A stretch of 64,000 nucleotides of DNA, from the IMG/VR virus record IMGVR_UViG_3300025655_000022, positions 1 through 64,000 of that record; one strand, 5' to 3'. This stretch comes from a virus. A program made the position numbers and the translations under genes. Below the pieces are notes generated by a model. It was given only the letters and a program-made list of their open reading frames with translations. It was not told the DNA's origin and did not search any database. Shown piece after piece: positions 7,293-15,457 of this stretch. Each line of letters opens with the position of its first letter. Within the stretch, counting starts at the first letter, position 1.

Positions 7293-8249
7293 ATGAGAGC
7301 AATGGTTGTAGGTGGTGCTGGGTTTATTGGGCACCACGTAGTCAAAGAATTACGAGATCTAGGTCACGAATGTATCGTCCTGGATAACTGGACTACATAT
7401 GGCATCTTAGAACCTAAAGCACATCAAAAGTTAATCGATGAACGTATTACATATATGGGTCATCCGACTATGTGTCCGTGGGATATTTCTAGCACTAATC
7501 ATATTAACTCTAGTTTTAACAGACATAAACCAGATGTTGTTATCCACTTAGCAAGTTTTCCACGTGCTAAAATTGTAAACACCAATCCATTAATGGCTCG
7601 TCATACTATGATCGACGGACTAGAAAACCTGTTAACTGCATCAGTTAATACAGGTGTTAAACGTTTTGTTTACATTAGTTCATCTATGGTATATGGTGAT
7701 TTTGAGGGAGGGGTAACCGAAGATGCTCCTTGTAAGCCAGGCAGCATTTATGCTGCCTATAAGCACGCAGGTGAACTATTAACCAAACACTTCGCAGACA
7801 AGCACGACATGGATTATGCTATTGTACGTCCAAGTGCTGTGTATGGTCCTCGTGATGTTGAGGATCGTGTAGTAAGCAAATTCTTTATGAACGCCATCCA
7901 GGATAAACCACTTAATGTAAATGGTGTGAATGAAAAACTAGACTTTTCATTTGTAGAAGATGTAGCGCACGGTATTGTGCTTGCTGCTACGCATCCGCTT
8001 GCGATGAATGAAACATTTAATATCACACGCGGCAAAGAGGACACTATCCTACGTGCTGCCGAACTTGTCAAGGCAATTGTAGGCAAAGGCGATATTAATG
8101 TGCGCGAGCGTGATATGAGTATGCCATCCCGTGGGTACCTAAGCACAGACAAAGCATATCGTTTAATTAACTACGAACCACGTACTAACATAGAACAAGG
8201 ATTCCCCATTTACTATGAGTGGATTCAAAATTCCCTTCTTCGGGCTTGA
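7293..8249 (+). CDS. NAD-dependent sugar epimerase/dehydratase (extended SDR)
   Basis: 318 residues, normal for the family. It acts on a nucleotide-sugar (epimerisation, dehydration or reduction); the exact substrate is not readable. Visible: N-terminal NAD motif GGAGFIG (7-13), VIHLAS near 83-88, the catalytic Ser cluster ISSSMVYG (128-135) and Tyr153-xxx-Lys157 in YAAYKHAGE, then RPSAVYGPRD and DFSFVEDV in the substrate domain. It overlaps the aminotransferase gene by 35 bases, so the two probably work in sequence on one sugar. Confidence 0.9.
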   Translation: MRAMVVGGAGFIGHHVVKELRDLGHECIVLDNWTTYGILEPKAHQKLIDERITYMGHPTMCPWDISSTNHINSSFNRHKPDVVIHLASFPRAKIVNTNPLMARHTMIDGLENLLTASVNTGVKRFVYISSSMVYGDFEGGVTEDAPCKPGSIYAAYKHAGELLTKHFADKHDMDYAIVRPSAVYGPRDVEDRVVSKFFMNAIQDKPLNVNGVNEKLDFSFVEDVAHGIVLAATHPLAMNETFNITRGKEDTILRAAELVKAIVGKGDINVRERDMSMPSRGYLSTDKAYRLINYEPRTNIEQGFPIYYEWIQNSLLRA

Positions 8250-9276
8250 CCGCCAACACTCTTATTTAAAAGATGAATTACTAGAAGCGACAGATCGTGT
8301 GCTTGCTAGTGGGCAGTGGATGGCTGGCGAAAATACAGAACAGTTTGAACAGTGGTTAGCACATAAAACTCACTCGCAATACGCAATCACTACGCATTCA
8401 GGCACTATTGCACTAGAAGCAATTGCAAAATACTACGAACGTTCTAATTATATTCCTGTTAAGCGTGCGTTAATTCCTACACTAACATTTCCTGCTACTG
8501 CCAATGCATTTATTAACTCTGGGTGGGATGTTGAATTTTTAGATTGTAATCGCAGCGGACAAGTAGAATGGCACAAACATGTGGATGGTAGCACAGAAGG
8601 TATTGCTGTTGGGGTTGGTCTATACGGAGAAGAAATATGTGATGTTCCGCATATTCCTTTTATTGAAGATGGGGCACAACATTGGTTGGCGGATGATTGC
8701 AGGCATCAAGGTCTAGCAACTACTATTAGTTTTGATCCAACTAAAAACTTACCAAGTACAGGTAACGGCGGTGCTATTGTAACTAATTCGGAAGTTATGT
8801 ATGAATGGTTAAAAGGTTACTTTAATCACGGTAAACATCATGTTCCATTTGCAGGCACAAACGCACGCATGAGTGAATTAGAAGCAGCTCATCTATTAGT
8901 TCGTAAAAATTATTTACAACATTGGCAAGGACGCAGACGTGCTATTGCTCGATATTGGATATATCGTTTCTCAGATACACCAGTGCGTGTATTATTGAGT
9001 CATATGGGAAATCACGCACTACAGAAATTTGTTATTGAAATTGATAACAGAGATCATGTAAGAGTCAATCTAGCAACAGATGGTATTGAAACCCGCATAC
9101 ATTATGAAAAACCTTTACACGAGTTAAAGCAATACGAAAAATATAAAGGACCAAACATGATGAGCGTTGCGAGCAGTTTAAGTAGACGTGTTTTAAGTTT
9201 GCCTTTCTACCCCGACTTGTCTGGCGATGAAGTGGAGTTTATAGCAGATCGGGTTCTACACCATGTACAGAAATAA
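8215..9276 (+). CDS. DegT/DnrJ/StrS-family PLP aminotransferase
   Basis: 353 residues. This family aminates keto-sugars or keto-cyclitols from Glu or Gln. Visible: FFGLDRQ start, HSGTIALEA at 61-69, EDGAQHW (151-157, Asp for the PLP nitrogen), and the PLP lysine Lys177 in SFDPTKNLPSTGNGG, then NARMSELEAAH. Its 3' end overlaps the oppositely oriented 673-aa gene by 38 bases. Whether it makes an amino sugar (as WecE/PseC) or an aminocyclitol (as StsC/BtrS) is open; the nearby amidinotransferase needs an amine acceptor, which this enzyme could supply. Confidence 0.9.
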   Translation: MSGFKIPFFGLDRQHSYLKDELLEATDRVLASGQWMAGENTEQFEQWLAHKTHSQYAITTHSGTIALEAIAKYYERSNYIPVKRALIPTLTFPATANAFINSGWDVEFLDCNRSGQVEWHKHVDGSTEGIAVGVGLYGEEICDVPHIPFIEDGAQHWLADDCRHQGLATTISFDPTKNLPSTGNGGAIVTNSEVMYEWLKGYFNHGKHHVPFAGTNARMSELEAAHLLVRKNYLQHWQGRRRAIARYWIYRFSDTPVRVLLSHMGNHALQKFVIEIDNRDHVRVNLATDGIETRIHYEKPLHELKQYEKYKGPNMMSVASSLSRRVLSLPFYPDLSGDEVEFIADRVLHHVQK

Positions 9277-11260
9277 AGTATTCTTGTAACCATTTCCATT
9301 CATACGTCTTGCGTAGTTCATCAAAGTTTCCGTTAACCTTTTCATAGTAAGCAACACCGTCAGCTGCTCCCTGCTTGCTCCAATATCCAATTGCACCTTC
9401 GCCTTTGGTTAGCCATTGCTTTAGACGATATTCTGTGTCTATTGTAGATTTTGCGTCTTTTAATTTAATTGCTTCGCGGAAAGCAGAGCGCCAGGCAGTC
9501 CATGGATCATCTGCATAGTTAGCAACTCCACTTAATACAGGAACCACTTCGTGTTCTTGATCCATTGTAAAGTCAAGACCTTGTGCTTCGTTATGTAAAG
9601 TTAATTCTTTATGATATGCAATCATTGCCATGTGTCCGTACTCTAGCCCATTAATGGGATTTTGAGCATGGAAAATATAATGCTTGTTCTTTTGCATACG
9701 ATCCGGTTGCCATGACCAATCAAAGTTTTCATCTACAGTTAGTTTAGCAAATACACAAAACGCCCACGGCGTTTCACTTATGCGCAATGCTGCTTGATAT
9801 GCTGCAACACGACCGTCAACGCCATCACTGCGAACTAATCTATTAGGTTTACCACGCAATATCTTTTGCAGGTGTTCCCAATTTTTTTCGGCAATTTTTT
9901 CACCATTGGAAATAAACACAACATCTAGTGGTTTATCAACTAAATTTCTACTATATGTTTTGTCAATATATGGATAATCGTACAATTCTTCTAAAATCGC
10001 CGTTTTTGCGTCTCTAGGTACTACTACAACACTATTTCCAGTGCTAAACGGTACAATAGTGCGTGTTTTTTCTCTCCATAGTGGAATAACCGGTGTTTTG
10101 TCTACAGGACGATCAGTAAATAAGGTTAATGGCTCTAAAAAGGTATGCGCCTTAACAGCATCTACAATGGAGTTACCGTTGGTATGAACTATTGGCATAG
10201 ACCATCTTGGCACATCTATACTGTCAACAAAATGTATGGTATCATACCATTCTAATAATTCAGCTCTAGCAATGCGGTTATTAAATGTTGGTGTGTTTAC
10301 TAAAAATGTGTCTCCAAACTTTTCGCCATCGCTTGGAAAAACGTGTAACATTGTGCCTTGCCATACTTCCGGATGCCAGGAAAAATCAAATTTAGAATAA
10401 TCACAAACGCTAGAACATACCCAAACATAATCGTGTTCTTCACGAGATAATATACGTTGCAATGTTCCTTTGTACGAGCTAATAAAGCGAGCAACTTTTT
10501 TAACTGTAAGCCCTTTGGATTCTAATTGTTTCTTAACTGTTTCTGTTTCCGGATTGCCATGATCTATTAGATAAACATCCTTTGTTACACTGATACTTTT
10601 AACACGTTCTTGAGTTACATACTTTGTTGCAATTGCACCTTCGATTTTGTACAGAGGACCGCCGGTCTTTTGCCATTGTGTACCAAACTGATAATCATAT
10701 GCTGGTTCTGTTGCATCTGGGTGCCATGTATAATCAAACCCTTCAAGCTCAACATCATCAGGAATAATCCAATTATCATCTATGGTTGTTTTTGTAATGC
10801 GATTTTCACGAACATATTTTACTACCGTTGCACCTGGCATTACATAACGTGGTCCACCGGTCTTTTGCCATTGCGTACCAAATTGATAAATGTACGGCGG
10901 CTCTGTTGGATCAGGATGCCATGTATAATCAAAACCGTCAACTTCTGTGTTATCCCAATTATCTTTGCTAGGCAATCGATATGCAGTCATCCCAGCATGA
11001 TATTGTGTATCTGTCCATCCTCCCTTAGGGCATAGACAAGTACCCGAATCCTTATTCCATTGACTAGCATATACGTGTCGCTGATGTGCTTCCCACGGCT
11101 TAGGCTCCCAAAGAAAATCAAACTCAGAATAGTCACATAAGTAATGTATGATCCAGAAGTATCTAGTTCTACTTAACTCTTGTGCTTCTTCTAAAGTCTT
11201 TACTTCACGCTCGTGAGCAAATTGATTTGGTTTTGGTCCAATATAAAATACGTCAAACAT
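9239..11260 (-). CDS. Large repeat protein with a GT-A-like C-terminal domain (673 aa)
   Basis: The protein contains five copies of a segment starting F-D-(Y/F/W)-x-W-x-P: residues about 49, 114, 178, 290 and 505. The two central copies are nearly identical, also as DNA. The C-terminal 230 residues (from LDVVFISNGEKIAEKNW) are paralogous to the 308-aa protein at 31143-32069, sharing the local order ...INGL-(E/M)YG... and AWR(S/A)(A/G)FREx(I/V)K. The paralog has a D-x-D motif (LIDGDN) where this one reads VFAKLTVDEN, so the metal site seems lost. It may be a glycan-binding or non-catalytic partner. It lies head-to-head with the gene at 11269 with an 8-base gap, and tail-to-tail overlapping the aminotransferase gene. 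Confidence 0.65.
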   Translation of the reverse strand: MFDVFYIGPKPNQFAHEREVKTLEEAQELSRTRYFWIIHYLCDYSEFDFLWEPKPWEAHQRHVYASQWNKDSGTCLCPKGGWTDTQYHAGMTAYRLPSKDNWDNTEVDGFDYTWHPDPTEPPYIYQFGTQWQKTGGPRYVMPGATVVKYVRENRITKTTIDDNWIIPDDVELEGFDYTWHPDATEPAYDYQFGTQWQKTGGPLYKIEGAIATKYVTQERVKSISVTKDVYLIDHGNPETETVKKQLESKGLTVKKVARFISSYKGTLQRILSREEHDYVWVCSSVCDYSKFDFSWHPEVWQGTMLHVFPSDGEKFGDTFLVNTPTFNNRIARAELLEWYDTIHFVDSIDVPRWSMPIVHTNGNSIVDAVKAHTFLEPLTLFTDRPVDKTPVIPLWREKTRTIVPFSTGNSVVVVPRDAKTAILEELYDYPYIDKTYSRNLVDKPLDVVFISNGEKIAEKNWEHLQKILRGKPNRLVRSDGVDGRVAAYQAALRISETPWAFCVFAKLTVDENFDWSWQPDRMQKNKHYIFHAQNPINGLEYGHMAMIAYHKELTLHNEAQGLDFTMDQEHEVVPVLSGVANYADDPWTAWRSAFREAIKLKDAKSTIDTEYRLKQWLTKGEGAIGYWSKQGAADGVAYYEKVNGNFDELRKTYEWKWLQEYFISVHGVEPDLL
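10656..10937 (-). repeat. Direct repeat of about 85 bases (two copies)
   Basis: Copies at about 10656-10740 and 10851-10937 encode repeats 3 and 2 of the 673-aa protein. They share long identical stretches, e.g. TCTTTTGCCATTG and GCCATGTATAATCAAA, and differ mostly at codon third positions. They indicate a fairly recent internal duplication. Confidence 0.75.
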
Positions 11261-11268
11261 TATAAATT

Positions 11269-12477
11269 ATGATTCGAATTGATGAGCTATATGATAACAC
11301 ATTTTGGCCTTGGTTGCAAGAACATGCTCCCGGTGTACGAATGTTTTATTGTGATCCACCCGGACATACTAGTGTCGATTGTTTATTTAATCACGGTTAC
11401 GATGATTGGCATAAAGAATTTGATTTTATCTTTATGCACGATCAAGAGCCGGTAGATTTAGATTTATATCAAAATCTCTTCGACGAAGTTGCATCACGTA
11501 ATGCAGATCTATCATTAGATACTCCGTATCCGGTTACTGATCCTCCAGAACCCTTTCCTTATTGGGATCCATTAATCCACTCAATCGATATGCTGCCTCC
11601 ATCATGGGGGTACAAATACACAAAGGCGCAAGGCGGGATTGTTGTTTCTGAAAAAGGTGCATTTGTTGATAAATTAATTGATACGTATGGATGGAGAAGT
11701 TATTACTACTTCTGGCACGGCTGGGCAGCATTAGACTGGTATCGTGGTTATGATCGTACATTTTTAGTTAAGCGTGCTGTTACTCGCAATCCAACTAGAA
11801 CATTTATGTCTCCTAACCGTATCATCGGCGGCCATCGCGACCATCGCGTGTTATTCTTATATGAAGTATTCAAGCGTAACTTACAGCATAATCATATTAG
11901 TGCTCCTCGTACCTGTCCTGTAGAACATACAGACATTACACACATTGCATCAAAATATCAGGATCGTATTCCTGATATTACTCAGGTACTATCTACAGAA
12001 GAATTACCAATTACATTTACCAATGAAGATACTCAAAAAATGTCATCGTGCTGGTTAGATAACTTTGATGCTGCGACGGATAGTATGTTTTACGTGCCTA
12101 CCGAAACTATATATTTTGGCAAGCGTTTACATATTACAGAAAAAACTTTTAAAGCCATTGCGCTTGAAATGCCTTTTATACTTGTTGCTCCAGCACACAG
12201 TTTAGAATACCTGCGTTCTTACGGATTTAAAACATTTGGAGATTTTATTGACGAAAGTTACGACGATGAAGAAGATGACTTAATTCGTATACAGAAAGTA
12301 GGGCAATTACTTGAAGATATAGATAATTTATCATATAATGAAAAACAACAATTATGGGAGCATTGTTCAAGGGTTGCTACACATAACTACAATCACTTTT
12401 ACAACGGTGCTTTTGAAAAGATTTTATGGGAAGAATTAACTGCAATGCTAGAACAAATCAAACAAGATTATGTATAA
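11269..12477 (+). CDS. Putative glycosyltransferase, 'FKTF...DESYD' family (402 aa)
   Basis: The C-terminal part reads HITEKTFKAIALEMPFILV, then YGFKTFGDFIDESYDD. The same block occurs in the proteins at 12470, 27207 and 29658. Its shape (a conserved Glu-Lys-T-(F/W)-K/R-(P/A)-I, a buried strand, then a Gly-Phe-Lys-Thr-Phe helix) is like the nucleotide-sugar-binding half of GT-B glycosyltransferases; I have no exact family name. The N-terminal half has no recognised motif. It overlaps the next gene by 8 bases. No signal peptide or membrane segment. Confidence 0.55.
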   Translation: MIRIDELYDNTFWPWLQEHAPGVRMFYCDPPGHTSVDCLFNHGYDDWHKEFDFIFMHDQEPVDLDLYQNLFDEVASRNADLSLDTPYPVTDPPEPFPYWDPLIHSIDMLPPSWGYKYTKAQGGIVVSEKGAFVDKLIDTYGWRSYYYFWHGWAALDWYRGYDRTFLVKRAVTRNPTRTFMSPNRIIGGHRDHRVLFLYEVFKRNLQHNHISAPRTCPVEHTDITHIASKYQDRIPDITQVLSTEELPITFTNEDTQKMSSCWLDNFDAATDSMFYVPTETIYFGKRLHITEKTFKAIALEMPFILVAPAHSLEYLRSYGFKTFGDFIDESYDDEEDDLIRIQKVGQLLEDIDNLSYNEKQQLWEHCSRVATHNYNHFYNGAFEKILWEELTAMLEQIKQDYV

Positions 12478-13678
12478 ATTTTACGTAGACAAGATTGCTA
12501 AAAACGCTATTGGGTTCTCTAAACCGCACCCAAACTGCACCTTGTGGAGTGCTAAACCATATACACCAGAATGGAGACAGTTTAGTACACAGTGGCCATA
12601 TTCCGAACCAGTGATGTTGTTTGAGTACATGGATTACTGGAATATAGAATATAAGATAGTAGATATTCATTCGACTGATAACAATACATTATATCCAATT
12701 GCACTTAGTTTTTTTGATTTCGCAGTTGATTGGTTTAATTTGTTTAAACCAGAAGTATTAACAAAAATACATCAAAAAAAATTAAAGGTGTTATTCTATT
12801 ACAGCGAAGGCGATAATCCCGAACGTATTAACAATAGATTAACAGAGTTATGTGAGAAATACTGTATACCCAGGGAGCAAGTGTTGTTTGCAAGTGCTAA
12901 TAGTGCGTGCCGTGATATACCTTATTTCTTTCACATAGTTGATGACGAATTATTGTTTAACTTTCGTAATAGAGAAACCGATCCTGTTGAGTATCATGAA
13001 CGTGTGCGAGGTAAAAAGTTTACAGCATTAGTTAGAATGCACAAGTACTGGCGTGCTAACACAATGGCTAAAATATGGGAACATGGTAACTATCAACAAG
13101 GATACTTTGGATACAGTAGCGAAATAACTGCTGACGAAACCGAATACGATAATCCCGTTGAAGTAGATCGGTTCGCAGGGTTGCGTGAACTGACACGTTT
13201 ATTTTTAAAAGAGTTGCCGTTTGTCGCAGATGATCTAAGTGTAGTTCAACACAACAATCATACACTAGCGTATCCGGAGCATTACAAATGCAGTTACCTA
13301 AATATTGTACTAGAATCACACATGGACGTGGATCAAAGCTATGGTGCGTTTCTAACAGAAAAAACATTTAAACCGATTAAGAATGCACAACCATTTATCA
13401 TATTTGGCGGACCGTCAAGCCTACGTTTGCTTAGAAGACTAGGATATAAAACATTCGAAAGTATAATCGATAACAGTTATGACGATATTACAGATACAAC
13501 AAAACGTTGGGACGCTGCGATTAATTTAACATTAGATTTAATCAGCTTAAATAACAAACAGTTACGTGAGATATACATGGCCTGTAAGTCTGATATACTT
13601 CACAATCAAGAATTATTTTTGTCAAACAAAAAAGATAGAGTTTTAAAACTTTTAAGAGATATAAATGAATCCAATTAA
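12470..13678 (+). CDS. Putative glycosyltransferase, 'FKTF...DESYD' family (402 aa)
   Basis: Paralog of the preceding gene. C-terminal block: TEKTFKPIKNAQPFIIFGG, then LGYKTFESIIDNSYDD. An internal FTALVRMHKYWRA (near 184-196) corresponds to MSPNRIIGGHRDHR in the upstream paralog and CLNRKPKPHRIR in the protein at 27207. Preceded and followed by overlapping genes, it belongs to one transcript with the amidinotransferase. Sugar donor and acceptor unknown. Confidence 0.55.
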   Translation: MYKFYVDKIAKNAIGFSKPHPNCTLWSAKPYTPEWRQFSTQWPYSEPVMLFEYMDYWNIEYKIVDIHSTDNNTLYPIALSFFDFAVDWFNLFKPEVLTKIHQKKLKVLFYYSEGDNPERINNRLTELCEKYCIPREQVLFASANSACRDIPYFFHIVDDELLFNFRNRETDPVEYHERVRGKKFTALVRMHKYWRANTMAKIWEHGNYQQGYFGYSSEITADETEYDNPVEVDRFAGLRELTRLFLKELPFVADDLSVVQHNNHTLAYPEHYKCSYLNIVLESHMDVDQSYGAFLTEKTFKPIKNAQPFIIFGGPSSLRLLRRLGYKTFESIIDNSYDDITDTTKRWDAAINLTLDLISLNNKQLREIYMACKSDILHNQELFLSNKKDRVLKLLRDINESN

Positions 13679-14708
13679 TGCCTATACATCGTGGGATCCA
13701 CTAGAAGAAGTTATCGTGGGTCGTTGTTATCCACCAGAATATTTTGATTTTATTCAGGATGATACTGTACGCAATCAGTTACAACGTGTGTTACGTGAGA
13801 CTGAAGAAGATCTAGATAACTTGCAAAAAGTTTGCGAAACATATGGTGCTACAGTTCGTCGCCCAACATTACAAATTACAAAAGATCAATTTTATCAATG
13901 GCAAACACAAGATGGCGGAGCGCCTTTGCCACCATTAACACCAAGAGATTGGCAAATTACATTAGGTGATAAATTATTACGTGTATTGAGAATGCATGAA
14001 CTTGATCATATTTGTGATGATTACGAAGCACAAGGTGGCAAAGTCATTAATCCTCACGGCGATTATTATGATGAAAATTGTATTCTAAATGGCGGGAGTG
14101 CTAGTTGCATTGTGCGTGTGGGGCGTGACGTATTTTTTGACAATTCAGAATTCTTAACTGAAGCACAAAGTTCATGGATTAAACAAAATGTACTAAATGA
14201 TCAGGATTATCGATTTCATGAAGCACGCACTGAAGGACACGGCGATGCTGTGTTTGCTATCTTAAAACCTGGTGTTATTCTTAGCACGTATCATGCAGAT
14301 GATTTAAATTTAGATGCAGAGTTTCCAGGGTGGGACTTTTTACGTTTAAATGATAGTTCTATTATTGCTGCACAAATGATCGGACGTGTTAAAGAAGAAA
14401 ACCGTTTAGATGAGTCGTGGTATTTACAAGGTGATCGTCCAACAGAACAGTTCAGAGATTATGTTAATAACTATCTAACACACTGGTTAGGTTATATTAA
14501 TGAAACTGTGTTTGACGTTAACTGCTTGGTATTAGATGAACAAAACGTTGTTTTTAGTGCAGAAAACAAAGAAGTATTTAAATTCTGTGAGAAACACGGC
14601 ATTAACCCTATTGTTAGCCCGCTAAGACATCAGTATTTTTGGGACGGTGGTGTTAGTTGCTGCACACAAGACATTCGCAGACGCGGCGGATTAGAAACTT
14701 ATCTTTAA
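13665..14708 (+). CDS. Amidinotransferase of the AGAT/StrB1 family
   Basis: 347 residues. Family members move the amidino group of arginine to an amine, making guanidino compounds (creatine precursor for AGAT, guanidino-cyclitol for StrB1). Visible: start WDPLEEVIVGR; TPRD (92-95); RVGRDVF (151-157); His192-Gly-Asp194 in EGHGDAVFAILKPG, aligning with the AGAT catalytic His; and Cys332 in GGVSCCTQDIRRRGG, aligning with the nucleophilic Cys. From remembered AGAT sequence, the catalytic Asp before RAGRD appears to be Cys148 here, which needs a real alignment. It ends 4 bases inside the oppositely oriented methyltransferase gene. Arginine deiminase is an alternative, but the RRRGG end favours AGAT/StrB1. 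Confidence 0.85.
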   Translation: MNPINAYTSWDPLEEVIVGRCYPPEYFDFIQDDTVRNQLQRVLRETEEDLDNLQKVCETYGATVRRPTLQITKDQFYQWQTQDGGAPLPPLTPRDWQITLGDKLLRVLRMHELDHICDDYEAQGGKVINPHGDYYDENCILNGGSASCIVRVGRDVFFDNSEFLTEAQSSWIKQNVLNDQDYRFHEARTEGHGDAVFAILKPGVILSTYHADDLNLDAEFPGWDFLRLNDSSIIAAQMIGRVKEENRLDESWYLQGDRPTEQFRDYVNNYLTHWLGYINETVFDVNCLVLDEQNVVFSAENKEVFKFCEKHGINPIVSPLRHQYFWDGGVSCCTQDIRRRGGLETYL

Positions 14709-15457
14709 AAGGGTTCCATCGAAAACGGATACAGCGGCGTTTCTTTTCCTGTACAAATTGGATGATCTAATACATGTAACGCATAAAAGTTAGGAATATT
14801 ATATATAGAAGACTTTTTGCAGATTTTCCTAACTTCATTTTTTTGGTTAAATTCTGTCAACGCCAATTCTTCCCCGCAAAACGGGTTAAACATAAAACTA
14901 GTTTCTACATCATCAAAGTATAAAGGCATTGCAGGTAAATATCTTTTTGCATCCATTTGAAACAATGGAAATGCATTTATTGTACTTGTGTATTGGTCTA
15001 AATCAACACTAACAAATCCTAAAACTCCAGAGAAATCATTACAGAACTCTGGAATAGTATTTTTAACATCACCGATTACAAGGGTTGCCCGATTGTTAAT
15101 CTTTTCAAGTAATGTGTTGATATCAACACGAAAATCACCCGGCAACCAAAGTTCTGGATGATCTCTGTAATCAACCGGCGGCGGCATCCCGTTTCCAACA
15201 TCAAATCCAGTTATTGTAAATTCTATATCAAATTCATTTCTATAAAATTCAGAATGTTCAATTAATGACAACAGTCCGCCGCCGTTTGCCACTCCTAACT
15301 CAATTACATCTATATGGTCTAACCCTAAACATTTTGCTTCCCAAACACTCATTAGTAAGCCTAAAGATGTACTTCTGTTTCCTTGAATTTCTAGACTATT
15401 TGATCTAATACGACTTGCAATATCGCGTATCTTATTCTCAATATTTCTTAACTGCAT
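14705..15457 (-). CDS. Class I SAM-dependent methyltransferase-like protein (250 aa)
   Basis: Motif I is VIELGVANGGGLLSLIE (51-67), the SAM-binding Gly loop, followed later by VSVDLDQYTST and LYFDDVE, consistent with the acidic residues of small-molecule or sugar O-methyltransferases (TylF/MycF-like shape). It is the last gene of the long minus-strand unit and overlaps the carbamoyltransferase by 10 bases. The target is probably the same glycan or cyclitol handled by its neighbours. Confidence 0.65.
   Translation of the reverse strand: MQLRNIENKIRDIASRIRSNSLEIQGNRSTSLGLLMSVWEAKCLGLDHIDVIELGVANGGGLLSLIEHSEFYRNEFDIEFTITGFDVGNGMPPPVDYRDHPELWLPGDFRVDINTLLEKINNRATLVIGDVKNTIPEFCNDFSGVLGFVSVDLDQYTSTINAFPLFQMDAKRYLPAMPLYFDDVETSFMFNPFCGEELALTEFNQKNEVRKICKKSSIYNIPNFYALHVLDHPICTGKETPLYPFSMEPF

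Noticed and set aside
10610-11035. 141-codon plus-strand frame opposite the 673-aa gene
   Set aside because: Translation is Cys/Ile/Trp-rich and reflects the antisense of the W-rich repeats; no start signal.
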